64,000 nt of DNA from the NCBI RefSeq assembly GCF_001514235.1, contig NZ_KQ948926.1, positions 553,861-617,860 on the forward strand, written 5' to 3'. Below the pieces are notes generated by a model. It was not told where the DNA came from. It made no database searches and saw only the letters and a list, made by a program, of their open reading frames with translations. Both the position numbers and the translations under genes were made by a program. This DNA comes from Streptomyces caeruleatus. Lineage in GTDB: Bacteria > Actinomycetota > Actinomycetes > Streptomycetales > Streptomycetaceae. This document shows, in pieces, positions 16,292-25,582 of the stretch; the first letter of the stretch is position 1; each line of letters starts with the position of its first letter.

Positions 16292-16348
16292 CCGTTGTTC
16301 TGCAACCGTATCACGGCGCGGGGTGGGCTATTCGATCAACCGCCGTCC

Positions 16349-19333
16349 CTATCCGCTGGTGGGACTGCCGGACGGGCTCGGACTCGAACTCGGGCTCGAA
16401 CTCGGGCTCGAACTCGGACTCGCATCGCCGCCGCTTTCGCCGCCGCCGTTGCCTCCCGTCTTGTCCGCCTGAGCCTGGGCGTCCTCGGCCCGCTTCAGTG
16501 CGTCCTCCAGGTCCTCCTGAGCCCGTCCGTACGCCTCCCAGTCACCCTTCTTCAGGGCTTCCTGGCCGGCCTCGAAGGCCTTCTGGGCGTCGTTGAGCGC
16601 GTCCTGGACGTTCGGGTTGCTGGACGTCGGCGGAGGTGTCGTACCGCCGCCGTCCTCGTCGCCCTCGTCCGGGGGCTCGGTGGCCGGGCCCTCGGCTCCG
16701 AAGACCTTGTTGAGCGCCTCGCCGAGGGTGTCCTCGAAGGCGGTGGTGCCGCCGTAGGAGACCAACACCTTCCGCAGCAACGGGTACTTCAGTCCGCCAC
16801 CACGTACGTAGACCGGCTCCACATAGAGCAGTCCGCCGTCCAGCGGGACCGCCAGCAGATTGCCGTACTCGACCTCCGAGTCGCCGCCTCTCAGCAGCCT
16901 GATGGTCTCAGCGATGTTCTGTTCGGAGTTGAACTGGCTCTGGACCTGACTGGGCCCGTTGACCGTGGTGTTGGTCGGCAGTTTCAGAACTCTGATCTTG
17001 CCGTAGTCACTGGTGCCCGCCTCGGCGTCGACAGCCATGAAGGCGCTGAGGTTGTCCCGGCCGTTCGGTGTGAACGTCGTCGTCAGCGAGAACGCCTGTG
17101 CCTGCTGGTCGGGCATCTTCATGCTCAGGTAGTACGGCGGCACCGCGCTGCCCGACTTGTTGGTCGGGTCGTCCGGCACCTGCCAGACCTCGCTGCCACT
17201 GAGGAACGTCGTCGCGTCCTTCACGTGGTAGCGGGTCAGCAGCTCACGCTGGACCTTGAACAGGTCCTGCGGGTAGCGCAGATGGTCCATCAGCGACTTC
17301 GAGATCTCGCTCTTCGACTCCACCGTGCCCGGGAACGCCTTCATCCAGGTCTTCAGGACCGGGTCCTTGGTGTCCCACTGGAAGAGCTTGACCTCGCCGG
17401 TGTACGCGTCGACGGTGGCCTTCACGGAGTTGCGGATGTAGTTGACCTGGTTCTGCTGGGCCACCACAGCGCGCGAGTCGTTGGTCGCGGTCAGCGAGTC
17501 GGCTGTCGTGTCCCCGAGGGTCGTACGGGAGGCGTACGGGTATCCATTGGTGGTCGTGTACGCGTCGACGATCCACTGGATACGACCGTCCACCACCGCC
17601 GGGTAGGCGTCGCCGTCGATGGTCAGCCACGGGGCGACCGCCTCGACGCGCTCCTTGGGCGTGCGGTTGTACAGAATGCGCGAACCGTCGCCGATCGCAC
17701 CGGAGTACAGGATCTGCGGCTCGCCGAACGCCACCGCGTACGCGGCCCGGTTGACCGGGTTGGAGAGGCTGACCCCGCTGTCGGCCTTGTAGCTGTAGGT
17801 CTTCTCACCGCTGTCGTCGGAGTAGTCGATCTCCTTCTGGGGACCGCCGACGATCGAGTACATCGTGGTCTTCTCGCCGTAGTAGACCCGCTGCTCATAC
17901 GTCCCGAGGTCGCCCTTGGACGGCAGGTCGGACTCGGTGAAGTCCGGTCGGCCCTGGGCGTCGGCGCTGGTGCCCTCGGCGGCCACCACGCCGTAGCCAT
18001 GGGTGTAGCGGAAGTGGTCGTTGATCCAGTTCCGCTTCGGAATGCCGTTGAGATTGATCTCACGCAGACCGATGACCGTGTCCTGGTCCTTGCCGTCCTT
18101 GCTGTACCGGTCGACGTCCAGGTTGGTCGGGAACGCGTAGTAGTTCCTGATCTGCTGGAGCTGCTGGAACGTCGGCGACACGATGTTCGGGTCCAAGATG
18201 CGGATGCTCGCCGTGGAGTCGACGTCGTCGCGCAGCTGGGTCTTGTCCTCGGTCTTGCTGGTGCCCGGGTACTCGGTGACCTGCGCGCCGTCGATGCCGT
18301 AGGCCTCGCGCGTCGCCTTGAGGTTCTTCTCGACGTACGGCGCTTCCTTGGCCTGCTCGTTCGGCTGGACCTGGAACTTCTGCACGATCGCGGGGTACAG
18401 GCCGCCGATGAGGATCGCCGAGAGCACCATCAGGCCGAAGCCGATGACGGGCAGCTGCCAGGTGCGCCGCCACAGGGTGGCGAAGAACAGCAGCGCGCAG
18501 ATGACGGCGATGCAGAACAGGATCGTCTTGGCCGGCAGATAGGCGTTGGCGTCGACGTACCTGAGGCCCGTCCAGTTGTCGGTGGCCTTGAAGTCACTGG
18601 ACTTCACGGCGAGCCCGTAACGGTCGAGCCAGTAGGCGACCGCCTTGAGGGCGACGAAGATGCCGATCAGGACCGACAGATGGCCGGTGGCCGCGGCGGT
18701 GGCGCGGGCGCCCGGGCTGGTGATGCGCAGCCCGCCGTACAGGTAGTGGGTGAGCGCGGCGGCGATCACGGAGAGGATCGCGGCGGCGAAGCCGAAGCCG
18801 AGCAGGAACCGGTACCAGGGCAGGTCGAAGGCGTAGAAGCCGACGTCCAGGTGGAACTGGGGGTCCTTCTCGCCGAAGGGCACGCCGTTGACCCACATCA
18901 GCCAGGTGCGCCACTGGCCGGAGGCGGAGGCGCCGGCGATCAGGCCGACCAGGGCGGTGATCGCGAGCAGCAGCCACTTCTTGTACGGCGCGATGCCCAT
19001 GCGGTAGCGGTCGAGGCTCTGCTGCTCCATCGACATGGCGCTCAGCGGCGGGCGCAGCCGGTGCGCCAGCCAGATGTTGAAGCCGACCGCGAGGGCCATC
19101 AAAAGACCGAAGACGAAGAAGAGTCCGATCTTCGTCCACAGCGTGGTCGTGAACACCGACGAGTAGTTCACCGACCGGTACCAGAGCCAGTCCGTCCAGA
19201 AGCCCGCGAACATGGTGAAGGCCATGCCGAGGACGGCGAGGACGCCCAGTGTCATGAGCAGCGTCCGGACACGCCGGGACGGGCGGCCCACTCTGATCCG
19301 TGGCCCGGTCGGGCCTCCGCCGCGGTCCGGCAT
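16349..19333 (-). CDS. UPF0182 family integral membrane protein
   Basis: A 994-residue protein of the actinobacterial/cyanobacterial UPF0182 family, function unknown. Seven or so hydrophobic segments lie in the first 340 residues, starting with [22 protein letters not shown] very large extracytoplasmic part follows, with family stretches such as [14 protein letters not shown] and [14 protein letters not shown] sequence. The C-terminus is low complexity, ending in repeated SSSP units encoded by a repetitive tract near 16380-16430. The ATG at 19331-19333 gives the normal family length; upstream in-frame codons would add a poor N-terminus. It is divergent from the PPA1309 gene. Confidence 0.92.
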   Translation of the reverse strand: MPDRGGGPTGPRIRVGRPSRRVRTLLMTLGVLAVLGMAFTMFAGFWTDWLWYRSVNYSSVFTTTLWTKIGLFFVFGLLMALAVGFNIWLAHRLRPPLSAMSMEQQSLDRYRMGIAPYKKWLLLAITALVGLIAGASASGQWRTWLMWVNGVPFGEKDPQFHLDVGFYAFDLPWYRFLLGFGFAAAILSVIAAALTHYLYGGLRITSPGARATAAATGHLSVLIGIFVALKAVAYWLDRYGLAVKSSDFKATDNWTGLRYVDANAYLPAKTILFCIAVICALLFFATLWRRTWQLPVIGFGLMVLSAILIGGLYPAIVQKFQVQPNEQAKEAPYVEKNLKATREAYGIDGAQVTEYPGTSKTEDKTQLRDDVDSTASIRILDPNIVSPTFQQLQQIRNYYAFPTNLDVDRYSKDGKDQDTVIGLREINLNGIPKRNWINDHFRYTHGYGVVAAEGTSADAQGRPDFTESDLPSKGDLGTYEQRVYYGEKTTMYSIVGGPQKEIDYSDDSGEKTYSYKADSGVSLSNPVNRAAYAVAFGEPQILYSGAIGDGSRILYNRTPKERVEAVAPWLTIDGDAYPAVVDGRIQWIVDAYTTTNGYPYASRTTLGDTTADSLTATNDSRAVVAQQNQVNYIRNSVKATVDAYTGEVKLFQWDTKDPVLKTWMKAFPGTVESKSEISKSLMDHLRYPQDLFKVQRELLTRYHVKDATTFLSGSEVWQVPDDPTNKSGSAVPPYYLSMKMPDQQAQAFSLTTTFTPNGRDNLSAFMAVDAEAGTSDYGKIRVLKLPTNTTVNGPSQVQSQFNSEQNIAETIRLLRGGDSEVEYGNLLAVPLDGGLLYVEPVYVRGGGLKYPLLRKVLVSYGGTTAFEDTLGEALNKVFGAEGPATEPPDEGDEDGGGTTPPPTSSNPNVQDALNDAQKAFEAGQEALKKGDWEAYGRAQEDLEDALKRAEDAQAQADKTGGNGGGESGGDASPSSSPSSSPSSSPSPSGSPTSG

Positions 19334-19497
19334 CTGGAAAGCCAAGGTTCGCACCCCGAGGTTCGCTGTTGATCCGTCAGGCCCGCGTCTTCGTGGACCC
19401 TCCGTGGCCCCCCGTGATCGCGGGCCCACACCTATGCAACTTACTCACCGTTTACTCAGTTCCCGATTCCGCCCAGGAACGAGAGAGGATTGTGACC

Positions 19498-20040
19498 ATG
19501 TCCAACACTCCCATGGCGGCGAGCCCGCTCACCCGGGCCGTTCTCGAGATCGACGAGTACGCCTCCGGCCTCGGCTGGGACCAGCCCGCCCGCCTTTTCG
19601 CCCTCGTAGACACCGCACGGCTGCGGGCCCAGGAACCCGGCCTCGCCGCCCAGCTCGGCCTGGGGGACGAGCAGGAGTCCTCCGGCCTGACCCCGATCGA
19701 GCAGGACGAGATTGAAACGGGCAAGGCGCTCGATGAGTTCCTCGGCACCATCGCCTGGCCCGACGCGGTGGTCGGCTGCGCGCTCACCGTCGAGCGGCTC
19801 ATGCTGCCCCCGTCCGCCGAGGCCCAGGTCCCGCAGGGCCTCAGTGGTGCCAAGCTCACGAAGTGGGTGGCGGACCACCCCGACCGCCAGGAGGTCCGTA
19901 TGACGGTCGCGGTGCTGCGCGACGGCGCCCGCGAGTCGGCCCTGCGCCTGCGCGAGAAGGACACCCCGACGGAGGTCCTCACCGGCCCGGACCTGATCCC
20001 GGGTCTGGCGGAGGCACTGGCGGCGACGTTCGAGGACTGA
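19498..20040 (+). CDS. PPA1309 family protein
   Basis: A 180-residue cytoplasmic protein conserved in Actinobacteria with no known function. Recognisable stretches are LTRAVLEIDEYASGLGWDQPARLFALVDT (about 11-39) and WPDAVVGCALTVERLMLPP (about 86-104). There is no membrane segment. A GAGAGGATT ribosome binding site lies before the ATG. It is divergently oriented from the UPF0182 gene across a 164-bp spacer and ends at a strong terminator shared with the Lon-like protease gene. Confidence 0.88.
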   Translation: MSNTPMAASPLTRAVLEIDEYASGLGWDQPARLFALVDTARLRAQEPGLAAQLGLGDEQESSGLTPIEQDEIETGKALDEFLGTIAWPDAVVGCALTVERLMLPPSAEAQVPQGLSGAKLTKWVADHPDRQEVRMTVAVLRDGARESALRLREKDTPTEVLTGPDLIPGLAEALAATFED

Positions 20041-20081
20041 GGTTTTCCCGTACGGCATCGGAGCTCGTGAGCTCTTCTGGT

Positions 20082-20127
20082 ACGGCAGTGGGGGCGCCCT
20101 TGAGATGAAGGGCGCCCCCACTGCCGT
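20082..20127. terminator. Strong bidirectional terminator
   Basis: acggcagtgggggcgccctt pairs perfectly with aagggcgcccccactgccgt (20 bp, 6-nt loop), between the convergent PPA1309 and PDZ/Lon-like genes. Confidence 0.93.
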
Positions 20128-20146
20128 GTGCTCGATGCCTGCTCGC

Positions 20147-21244
20147 TCAGCTCTTGGTCGTGCACTTCGGCAGGCCGGCGGTGTCGCCGGAGCGGATGTC
20201 CTTCAGGGCGCCGAGGGCGTCGTCGATGGTGCCGACCTTGACCAGGGTGAGCCCGTCGGGGACGTCCCTGGCGGCGGTCGCGCAGTTCTCGGCCGGCGTG
20301 AGGAAGTACTGGGCGCCCTTGTCGCGGGCGGCGATGGTCTTCATCTCGATGCCGCCGATGGGCCCGACCTTGCCGTCGTCGTCGATGGTGCCGGTGCCGG
20401 CGACGAACTTGCCGCCGGTGAGGTTGCCCGGGGTGAGCTTGTCGTAGAGACCGAGCGAGAACATCAGGCCGGCGCTGGGGCCGCCGACGTCGGCGAGCTT
20501 GATGTCGATGGTGAACGGGAAGGTGTGGTCGGTCCCGGCGGAGATCCCGACGATGGCGCGCTTCTCGCCGCTGTCGTCGGACTGGGCGGTCCTGATGGTG
20601 ACCTTCTCGGTCTTCGTCGGCGTCCTGCGCTCCTTCTCCGCGGCGGCCTGCTCCTTGGCCGGCACGATCGTGAAGACGACGTCCTGGCCGGGCTTGTGCT
20701 TGGTCACCAGCTTGGCGACGTCGCCGGGTTCCTTCACCGTCGTGCCGTCGACGGACTTGATGACGTCACCGGCGTGCAGTTCGCCCTCGGCCGGAGTTCC
20801 CTTGACGACGGTCGAGACGATCACCCAGCTCTGCACCGGGATGTCCAGCGCCTCCAGGGCGGCGACCTTGGCGCTCTCCTGGGACTGGCTGAACTCCTCG
20901 GCGTTCTCCTGGGTGGACTGCTCCTCGGTCTTGCCGTCCGGGTAGAGGGTGTCGTGCGGGACGACCTTGTTGTCGTGCGCGAGCCATCCGTAGACGGCCT
21001 CCACCAGGTTCATCTTGTAGTCGGCGCCGGTGACCCGGACGGTGGTCATGTTGAGGTGCCCGGAGGCCGGGTAGGTCTTGTGTCCGGAGATCTGCAGCAC
21101 CGGCTCGCCGTCGTGATCGCCGAGCGTGTTCACCGTCGGCCCCGGGGACATCTCCGCGTAGGGCACGGGGATGAAGACTCCCGCGCACAGGAGCGCGATC
21201 AGCATCAGGGTGGAGGCGAGCATCGTCGCGGTGCGGCGTGGCAT
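20147..21244 (-). CDS. YlbL family PDZ / Lon-like serine protease
   Basis: A 365-residue membrane-anchored protease. One N-terminal hydrophobic helix (about 8-28) is followed by a PDZ domain (about 135-215, SWVIVSTVVKGTPAEGELHAGDVIKSVDG) and a Lon proteolytic domain. The Ser-Lys dyad is visible: Ser in DVGGPSAGLMFSLG and Lys in GPIGGIEMKTIAARDKGA. The active site faces outside the cytoplasm. It lacks an ATPase module, as is normal for YlbL. Its substrates in Streptomyces are unknown. Confidence 0.93.
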   Translation of the reverse strand: MPRRTATMLASTLMLIALLCAGVFIPVPYAEMSPGPTVNTLGDHDGEPVLQISGHKTYPASGHLNMTTVRVTGADYKMNLVEAVYGWLAHDNKVVPHDTLYPDGKTEEQSTQENAEEFSQSQESAKVAALEALDIPVQSWVIVSTVVKGTPAEGELHAGDVIKSVDGTTVKEPGDVAKLVTKHKPGQDVVFTIVPAKEQAAAEKERRTPTKTEKVTIRTAQSDDSGEKRAIVGISAGTDHTFPFTIDIKLADVGGPSAGLMFSLGLYDKLTPGNLTGGKFVAGTGTIDDDGKVGPIGGIEMKTIAARDKGAQYFLTPAENCATAARDVPDGLTLVKVGTIDDALGALKDIRSGDTAGLPKCTTKS

Positions 21245-21331
21245 GCCACGACAGTACGTGACAGTCCTGTCAGTGCCCCGTCAGGGCCGTCTGACAGTGT
21301 CCCGTCAGAGCCGCGAGCCGGGCCCTCTTGA

Positions 21332-21496
21332 TCATGTATGGGAAGAGGGCTTCTCCATGGCCGCGCGGAAGCGGGCATAGCCGTCGAGCTCGGGGCCGTC
21401 GCCCCGTGCCTTCCGGGTCCGGTTGGCCCAACTGCCCCACAGGCCGGCGAAGACCGCAGCCACAAGCGGAATCAGCAACCAGGCGAGCGCCGCCAT
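21332..21496 (-). CDS. Small single-pass membrane protein, 54 residues
   Basis: A short gene encoding one N-terminal membrane helix (MAALAWLLIPLVAAVFAGLWGSW, given here in pieces: MAALAWLLIPLVAA, VFAGLWGSW) and a charged tail containing RTRKARGDGPELDGYARFRAAMEK. GGGAGG lies 5 nt before the ATG, a strong ribosome binding site, and codon third positions are G/C as in neighbouring genes. Small proteins of this form occur in other Streptomyces, to my recollection. The function is unknown. It lies between the moaE and PDZ-protease genes on the same strand. Confidence 0.75.
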   Translation of the reverse strand: MAALAWLLIPLVAAVFAGLWGSWANRTRKARGDGPELDGYARFRAAMEKPSSHT

Positions 21497-21649
21497 GCCG
21501 ACCTCCCATCCCCAAATGAGCGACCGCGAACTGACTGATCAGCAGATTAACCACTGGCACTGACAACGCTCACGCCAGGGGTGCGGTTACGCAACCGGAG
21601 TGGGGTGGATGGGGGTGCGGAAGGGCTGTACGAGGCTCGGACGGGTGGT

Positions 21650-22111
21650 TCAGCAGGCGCCGACCCACTCCTCCGTGCCGTCCGAGAACCTCTGGTGCTT
21701 CCAGATGGGCACCTCGTGCTTGAGGTCGTCGATCAGTTTCCGGCAGGCCTCGAAGGCCTCGCCGCGATGGGGACAGGAGACGGCGACGACCACGGCGAGA
21801 TCCCCGACCTTGAGGTCCCCGACGCGATGCACGGCCGCGAGCGCCCGCACCGGATACTCGGCAACGACCTTCTCGGCGACGCGCCGCATCTCGGCCTCGG
21901 CCTGCGGGTGGCACGAGTACCCGAGCTCGTCGACATCGGCACCGCCGTCGTGGTTCCGCACGGTTCCCACGAACAAGGCGGTCCCACCGGCGGCATCGTC
22001 CCCGACGGCCCGGAAGACCTCGTCCAGGGAGAGGGCCGTCTCGCGAATGGCGATGAGCTTGACGGGATCCTGAGCGCCCTGCTCACCGGGGTGATCGTTG
22101 GAAGGTGCCAT
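21650..22111 (-). CDS. moaE: Molybdopterin synthase large subunit MoaE
   Basis: MoaE with MoaD converts cyclic pyranopterin to molybdopterin by inserting two sulfurs. The 153-residue protein has GGTALFVGTVRNHDGG near residue 40, the YSCHPQAEAEMRRVA block near 65, VAAVHRVGDLKVGD-like sequence, and the C-terminal EVPIWKHQRFSDGTEEWV with the catalytic lysine. The ATG at 22109-22111 follows ribosome-binding-like sequence better than an upstream in-frame codon. moaD is not adjacent. MoeZ, which activates MoaD-type carriers, is encoded at 53503-54681. Confidence 0.93.
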   Translation of the reverse strand: MAPSNDHPGEQGAQDPVKLIAIRETALSLDEVFRAVGDDAAGGTALFVGTVRNHDGGADVDELGYSCHPQAEAEMRRVAEKVVAEYPVRALAAVHRVGDLKVGDLAVVVAVSCPHRGEAFEACRKLIDDLKHEVPIWKHQRFSDGTEEWVGAC

Positions 22112-22162
22112 GACCCCATCGTGCCCCACACGCGCGAGGGCGGGAAATAGCCTTATCGCCCG

Positions 22163-22176
22163 GCACACGCGTGTGC
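22163..22176. promoter_or_regulatory. 14-bp perfect palindrome upstream of moaE
   Basis: gcacacgcgtgtgc lies 52 bp before the moaE start in the 131-bp spacer. A perfect palindrome of this size in a promoter region suggests a dimeric regulator, but no matching known site is recognised. Confidence 0.35.
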
Positions 22177-22242
22177 GGCTTGGAGCCTCCTACAGTCCGC
22201 GAGCGGACGACACCGCGCAGGGGCCGCGGGCCCTGTTCCCCC

Positions 22243-23361
22243 TCAGATCCGCCGCCTGGCCTTCCGGGCCCGCCGCACCACGGCCGCCGCGCCCAGCAGG
22301 GCCACCGTCGCTCCCGCGGCACCGGCCGCCGTGGCGTCCTTGCGGCCGAGCCGCCGTCCGGCGACGGTGTGCCTGCCGGAGACCTCATCCAGCAGCTCCG
22401 CGAGCACTTCCTCGTTGGTCCACTGCGGCCGCCAGCCCGCGTCATGGAGCCGGCTCCCGCTCACCACCCAGGGATACATCGTGTAGGCCAGGTCGCCGGC
22501 CGGAGAGGGCGTTAGTCCGATCCGGTGCAGCCGGGCCGCAGCGCCCAGCGCGACCGCCGACGGCAGCTCCATGCGCCGGATGCCGCTGAGCTCCTCGACC
22601 TCCTCCTGCTCCAGCCACCCGTCGCATCCGACGGCGAGTTCCCCGTCGACCTTCTCCAGGACGGCGTACTCCAGGGCGCTGCACAGATCCTCGACATGGC
22701 AGAACTGCCAGGCAGGCCGCGAGCCGGCGACGACAAGCAGCCGAGGTGACTCGAAGTACCTGGTCAGCGCGGTGTCGGTGCCGCCCACGAGCACCGCGGG
22801 CCGGACGACGGTGACATTAAGTCCCGGATGGGCCCGGGGCGCCCTGCGCGCGAGGCGCTCGATCTCCAGCAGGTCCCCGACGCCGGTGGCCTCCGCCGTG
22901 GCCCGCAGCTCGGCGTCCTCGGACAGCGGCAGCTCGTTGTCCGGCAGCGCCCCGTAGACCATCGCCGAGGTGCACAGCACGACCCGGTGGATCCCGGCCG
23001 CCGCCGCGGCCGTCAGCACGGTCTGCGTCCCCCGAACGTTGTATGCCGTCCTGGCGGCGGGATCGGTCTCCAGATCGAGGTCGAGCGCCAGGTGCACGAC
23101 GACGTCGGCGCCCCGCAGCTTGTCCGCGATGGCCGGATCCCGCACGTCCAGGATGTGCCACTGCGCCGCAGCGCACTCACCGCGCCGCTCGTCGATCGCG
23201 ATGACCTGCTTGACCTCGTCGGACTCGACGAGCCGCTCCGTGAGCAGCGCGCCGATGCCGGACGCGGCACCGGTCACCGCGACGACGGGACCGCGCACGC
23301 CGCGCGCGGACGGGGTTGACTGGTTTCGCGCTGCGCGAACCTGCGGATCAGGGGAACTCAC
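22243..23361 (-). CDS. NAD-dependent epimerase/dehydratase family protein (SDR)
   Basis: A 372-residue extended short-chain dehydrogenase. The nucleotide-binding motif is VVAVTGAASGIGALLTERL near residue 27. The conserved aspartate strand HILDVRDP and the active site with SAMVYG (Ser/Tyr of the YxxxK class, lysine less clear) follow. The C-terminal end is a hydrophobic Ala-rich segment and a basic tail, ATVALLGAAAVVRRARKARRRI, suggesting membrane association. GTG start at 23359-23361 with GGAGA 7 nt upstream. Substrate unknown; it resembles actinobacterial sugar or sterol-type epimerases. Confidence 0.85.
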   Translation of the reverse strand: MSSPDPQVRAARNQSTPSARGVRGPVVAVTGAASGIGALLTERLVESDEVKQVIAIDERRGECAAAQWHILDVRDPAIADKLRGADVVVHLALDLDLETDPAARTAYNVRGTQTVLTAAAAAGIHRVVLCTSAMVYGALPDNELPLSEDAELRATAEATGVGDLLEIERLARRAPRAHPGLNVTVVRPAVLVGGTDTALTRYFESPRLLVVAGSRPAWQFCHVEDLCSALEYAVLEKVDGELAVGCDGWLEQEEVEELSGIRRMELPSAVALGAAARLHRIGLTPSPAGDLAYTMYPWVVSGSRLHDAGWRPQWTNEEVLAELLDEVSGRHTVAGRRLGRKDATAAGAAGATVALLGAAAVVRRARKARRRI

Positions 23362-23553
23362 CGGGCGTCTCCAGCGGTTGTCTTCAGTACGAACGTGAGT
23401 GACGCGTACGTACCAGGTGGCATCCATCCTGCCGCAGGCGAAGAGCCGGCGAAGCACCGAGGCCCGATCGGCTCGCGGTGTCTACGCTGGGTGGTGTTAT
23501 CGGGCAGCCGCGCCGCCGGTGCCAGCCGGTGGCCTTACCAGCCGAGGAATCCC

Positions 23554-25005
23554 GTGAGTGACACCCCATTCGGATTCGGCCTTCCGCCGGAGGAGCCGGA
23601 CGACGGCGACGAGGGCAAGAAGAAGGACCAGCAGAGCGGTGGTGGTCAGGGTCCGGCCAACCCGTTCGGTTTCGGCGGGCTGCCCGGTGCCGGGGGCATT
23701 GGCGGCCCCGGCGCGGACAATCCGTTCGCTGCCATGTTCGGTTCGCTGAACCCCACCGACCTGGGGGCCGCGTTCCAGCAGCTGGGGCAGATGCTCTCGT
23801 ACGAGGGCGGCCCGGTGAACTGGGACATGGCCAAGCAGATCGCCCGCCAGACGGTCTCCCAGGGCACCGCGGACGGCACGAAGGACGCGAGCGTCGGCCC
23901 CGCCGAGCGCACCGCCGTCCAGGAGGCCGTACGCCTGGCCGACCTGTGGCTCGACGACGCGACGTCCCTGCCGTCCGGCGCGGGCTCCGCCGTGGCGTGG
24001 TCCCGCGCGGAGTGGGTCGAGGCGACCCTGCCCGCGTGGCAGGAGCTCGTCGACCCGGTCGCCGAGCGCGTCGGCACCGCGATGGGCGACGTCCTGCCGG
24101 AGGAGATGCAGGCCATGGCCGGCCCGCTGATCGGCATGATGCGCTCGATGGGCGGCGCCATGTTCGGTACGCAGATCGGGCAGGCCGTCGGCGTGCTCGC
24201 GGGCGAGGTGATCGGCTCCACCGACATCGGTCTGCCGCTCGGCCCGGTCGGCAAGGCCGCGCTGCTGCCGGTCAACATCGAGACGTTCGGCAAGGACCTG
24301 GGCGTGCCCAAGGAGGAGGTGCGGCTGTACCTCGCCCTGCGCGAGGCCGCCCACCAGCGCCTGTTCGCGCATGTGCCCTGGCTGCGCTCGCACCTGTTCG
24401 GCGCGGTCGACGGCTACGCGCGCGGGATCAAGGTCGACACGGCCAAGCTGGAGGACGTGGTCGGCCAGTTCGACCCGCAGAACCCCGAGCAGCTCCAGGA
24501 CGCCCTCCAGCAGGGCATGTTCCAGCCGGAGGACACCCCGGAACAGAAGGCGGCCCTGGCCCGTCTGGAGACGGCTCTGGCGCTCGTCGAGGGCTGGGTG
24601 GACGCGGTGGTGCACGCCGCCGCGAAGCCGCGCCTGTCGTCCGCCGACGCCCTGCGCGAGACGCTGCGGCGGCGCCGCGCCTCGGGCGGGCCCGCGGAGC
24701 AGACCTTCGCCACGCTGATCGGCCTGGAGCTGCGCCCGCGCCGCCTGCGGGACGCCTCCCGGCTGTGGGCCTCGCTCACGGACGCGCGCGGTGTCGACGG
24801 CCGTGACGCCCTGTGGCACCACCCGGACATGCTGCCGACGGCCACCGACCTGGACGACCCGGACGGTTTCGTGCACCGCGAGCAGATCGATTTCTCCGAG
24901 CTGGACAAGATGCTCGGCGAGGCGGCGGGCGGCTCGGCCGGGAAGCCCGACCTGACGAAGGACGACGAGTCCAAGGACGACGGCAAGGGCGACGGCGCGG
25001 AGTGA
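23554..25005 (+). CDS. Zinc-dependent metalloprotease family protein (DUF2342)
   Basis: A 483-residue actinobacterial protein. The first 65 residues are Gly/Pro-rich with repeated NPFGFG and NPFAAMFG motifs. The main domain contains VRLYLALREAAHQRLFAHVPWLRSHL (about 250-275), the degenerate metal-binding stretch that defines this hydrolase family, with EAAHQRLF in place of a standard HExxH. The tail is acidic and Lys-rich. GTG start with GAGGAA upstream. The stop overlaps the Nudix gene start (GTGA), so the two are translationally coupled. Catalytic activity is not demonstrated by sequence alone. Confidence 0.88.
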   Translation: MSDTPFGFGLPPEEPDDGDEGKKKDQQSGGGQGPANPFGFGGLPGAGGIGGPGADNPFAAMFGSLNPTDLGAAFQQLGQMLSYEGGPVNWDMAKQIARQTVSQGTADGTKDASVGPAERTAVQEAVRLADLWLDDATSLPSGAGSAVAWSRAEWVEATLPAWQELVDPVAERVGTAMGDVLPEEMQAMAGPLIGMMRSMGGAMFGTQIGQAVGVLAGEVIGSTDIGLPLGPVGKAALLPVNIETFGKDLGVPKEEVRLYLALREAAHQRLFAHVPWLRSHLFGAVDGYARGIKVDTAKLEDVVGQFDPQNPEQLQDALQQGMFQPEDTPEQKAALARLETALALVEGWVDAVVHAAAKPRLSSADALRETLRRRRASGGPAEQTFATLIGLELRPRRLRDASRLWASLTDARGVDGRDALWHHPDMLPTATDLDDPDGFVHREQIDFSELDKMLGEAAGGSAGKPDLTKDDESKDDGKGDGAE

Positions 25006-25517
25006 GCCTGTACGACGACGCGGTCCTCGTGCTCAAGGGGTACGAGGACCAGGAAGAGCTGCGCCGGACGTATCTGGAGCACCTGGAGACCCACCCGGAC
25101 GGCATGTGGAAGGCCTGCGGGGACGGACACATCACGGCGAGCGCGCTGGTGATCGACCCGTCGAGCGAGCGGGTGCTGCTCACGCTCCACAAGAAGCTGC
25201 GCATGTGGTTGCAGATGGGCGGCCACTGCGAGCCGGCCGACGACACGCTGGAGGCGGCGGCGCTGCGTGAGGGGAGCGAGGAGTCGGGCATCGCGGGACT
25301 GACCCTGCTGCCCGGCGGCCCGGTGCGCCTGGACCGCCATCACACTCCGTGTGCCTGGCACCTCGATGTCCAGTACGCGGCGCTCGCCCCGGCGGGCGCC
25401 GTGGAGGCCATCAGCGACGAGTCGCTCGACCTGCGCTGGTTCGCCTACGACGAGGTGGCGGACGTGGCCGACGAGTCGGTCGTACGACTGCTGGAGGCGA
25501 CGCGAGCGAGGCTCTAG
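25002..25517 (+). CDS. Nudix hydrolase
   Basis: A 171-residue hydrolase of nucleoside diphosphate-linked substrates. The Nudix box is visible as GGHCEPADDTLEAAALREGSEESGI in two parts (GGHCEPADDT, then LEAAALREGSEESGI, about residues 72-96), with the catalytic REGSEESG core. The start is a GTG overlapping the preceding stop. C-terminal sequence (DLRWFAYDEVADVAD) is typical of the fold. The substrate cannot be predicted. Coupling to the DUF2342 protein is conserved in Streptomyces as far as I recall. Confidence 0.92.
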   Translation: MSLYDDAVLVLKGYEDQEELRRTYLEHLETHPDGMWKACGDGHITASALVIDPSSERVLLTLHKKLRMWLQMGGHCEPADDTLEAAALREGSEESGIAGLTLLPGGPVRLDRHHTPCAWHLDVQYAALAPAGAVEAISDESLDLRWFAYDEVADVADESVVRLLEATRARL

Positions 25518-25530
25518 ACCTTCGGGCACG

Positions 25531-25566
25531 CGTAAGGGGCGACCGCCATGGCGGTCGCCCCTTACG
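25531..25566. terminator. Perfect 36-bp palindromic terminator
   Basis: cgtaaggggcgaccgcca pairs with its exact complement tggcggtcgccccttacg, 18 bp each. It sits between the convergent Nudix and AIM24 genes and should terminate both directions. Confidence 0.92.
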
Positions 25567-25582
25567 TCTGTTTTCCGGACGG

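Noticed and set aside
16295..19372. Thousand-codon plus-strand frame opposite the UPF0182 gene
   Set aside because: Low-complexity Val/Arg/Gly/Asp-rich antisense translation without ribosome binding site; the UPF0182 protein on the other strand is clearly the real gene.
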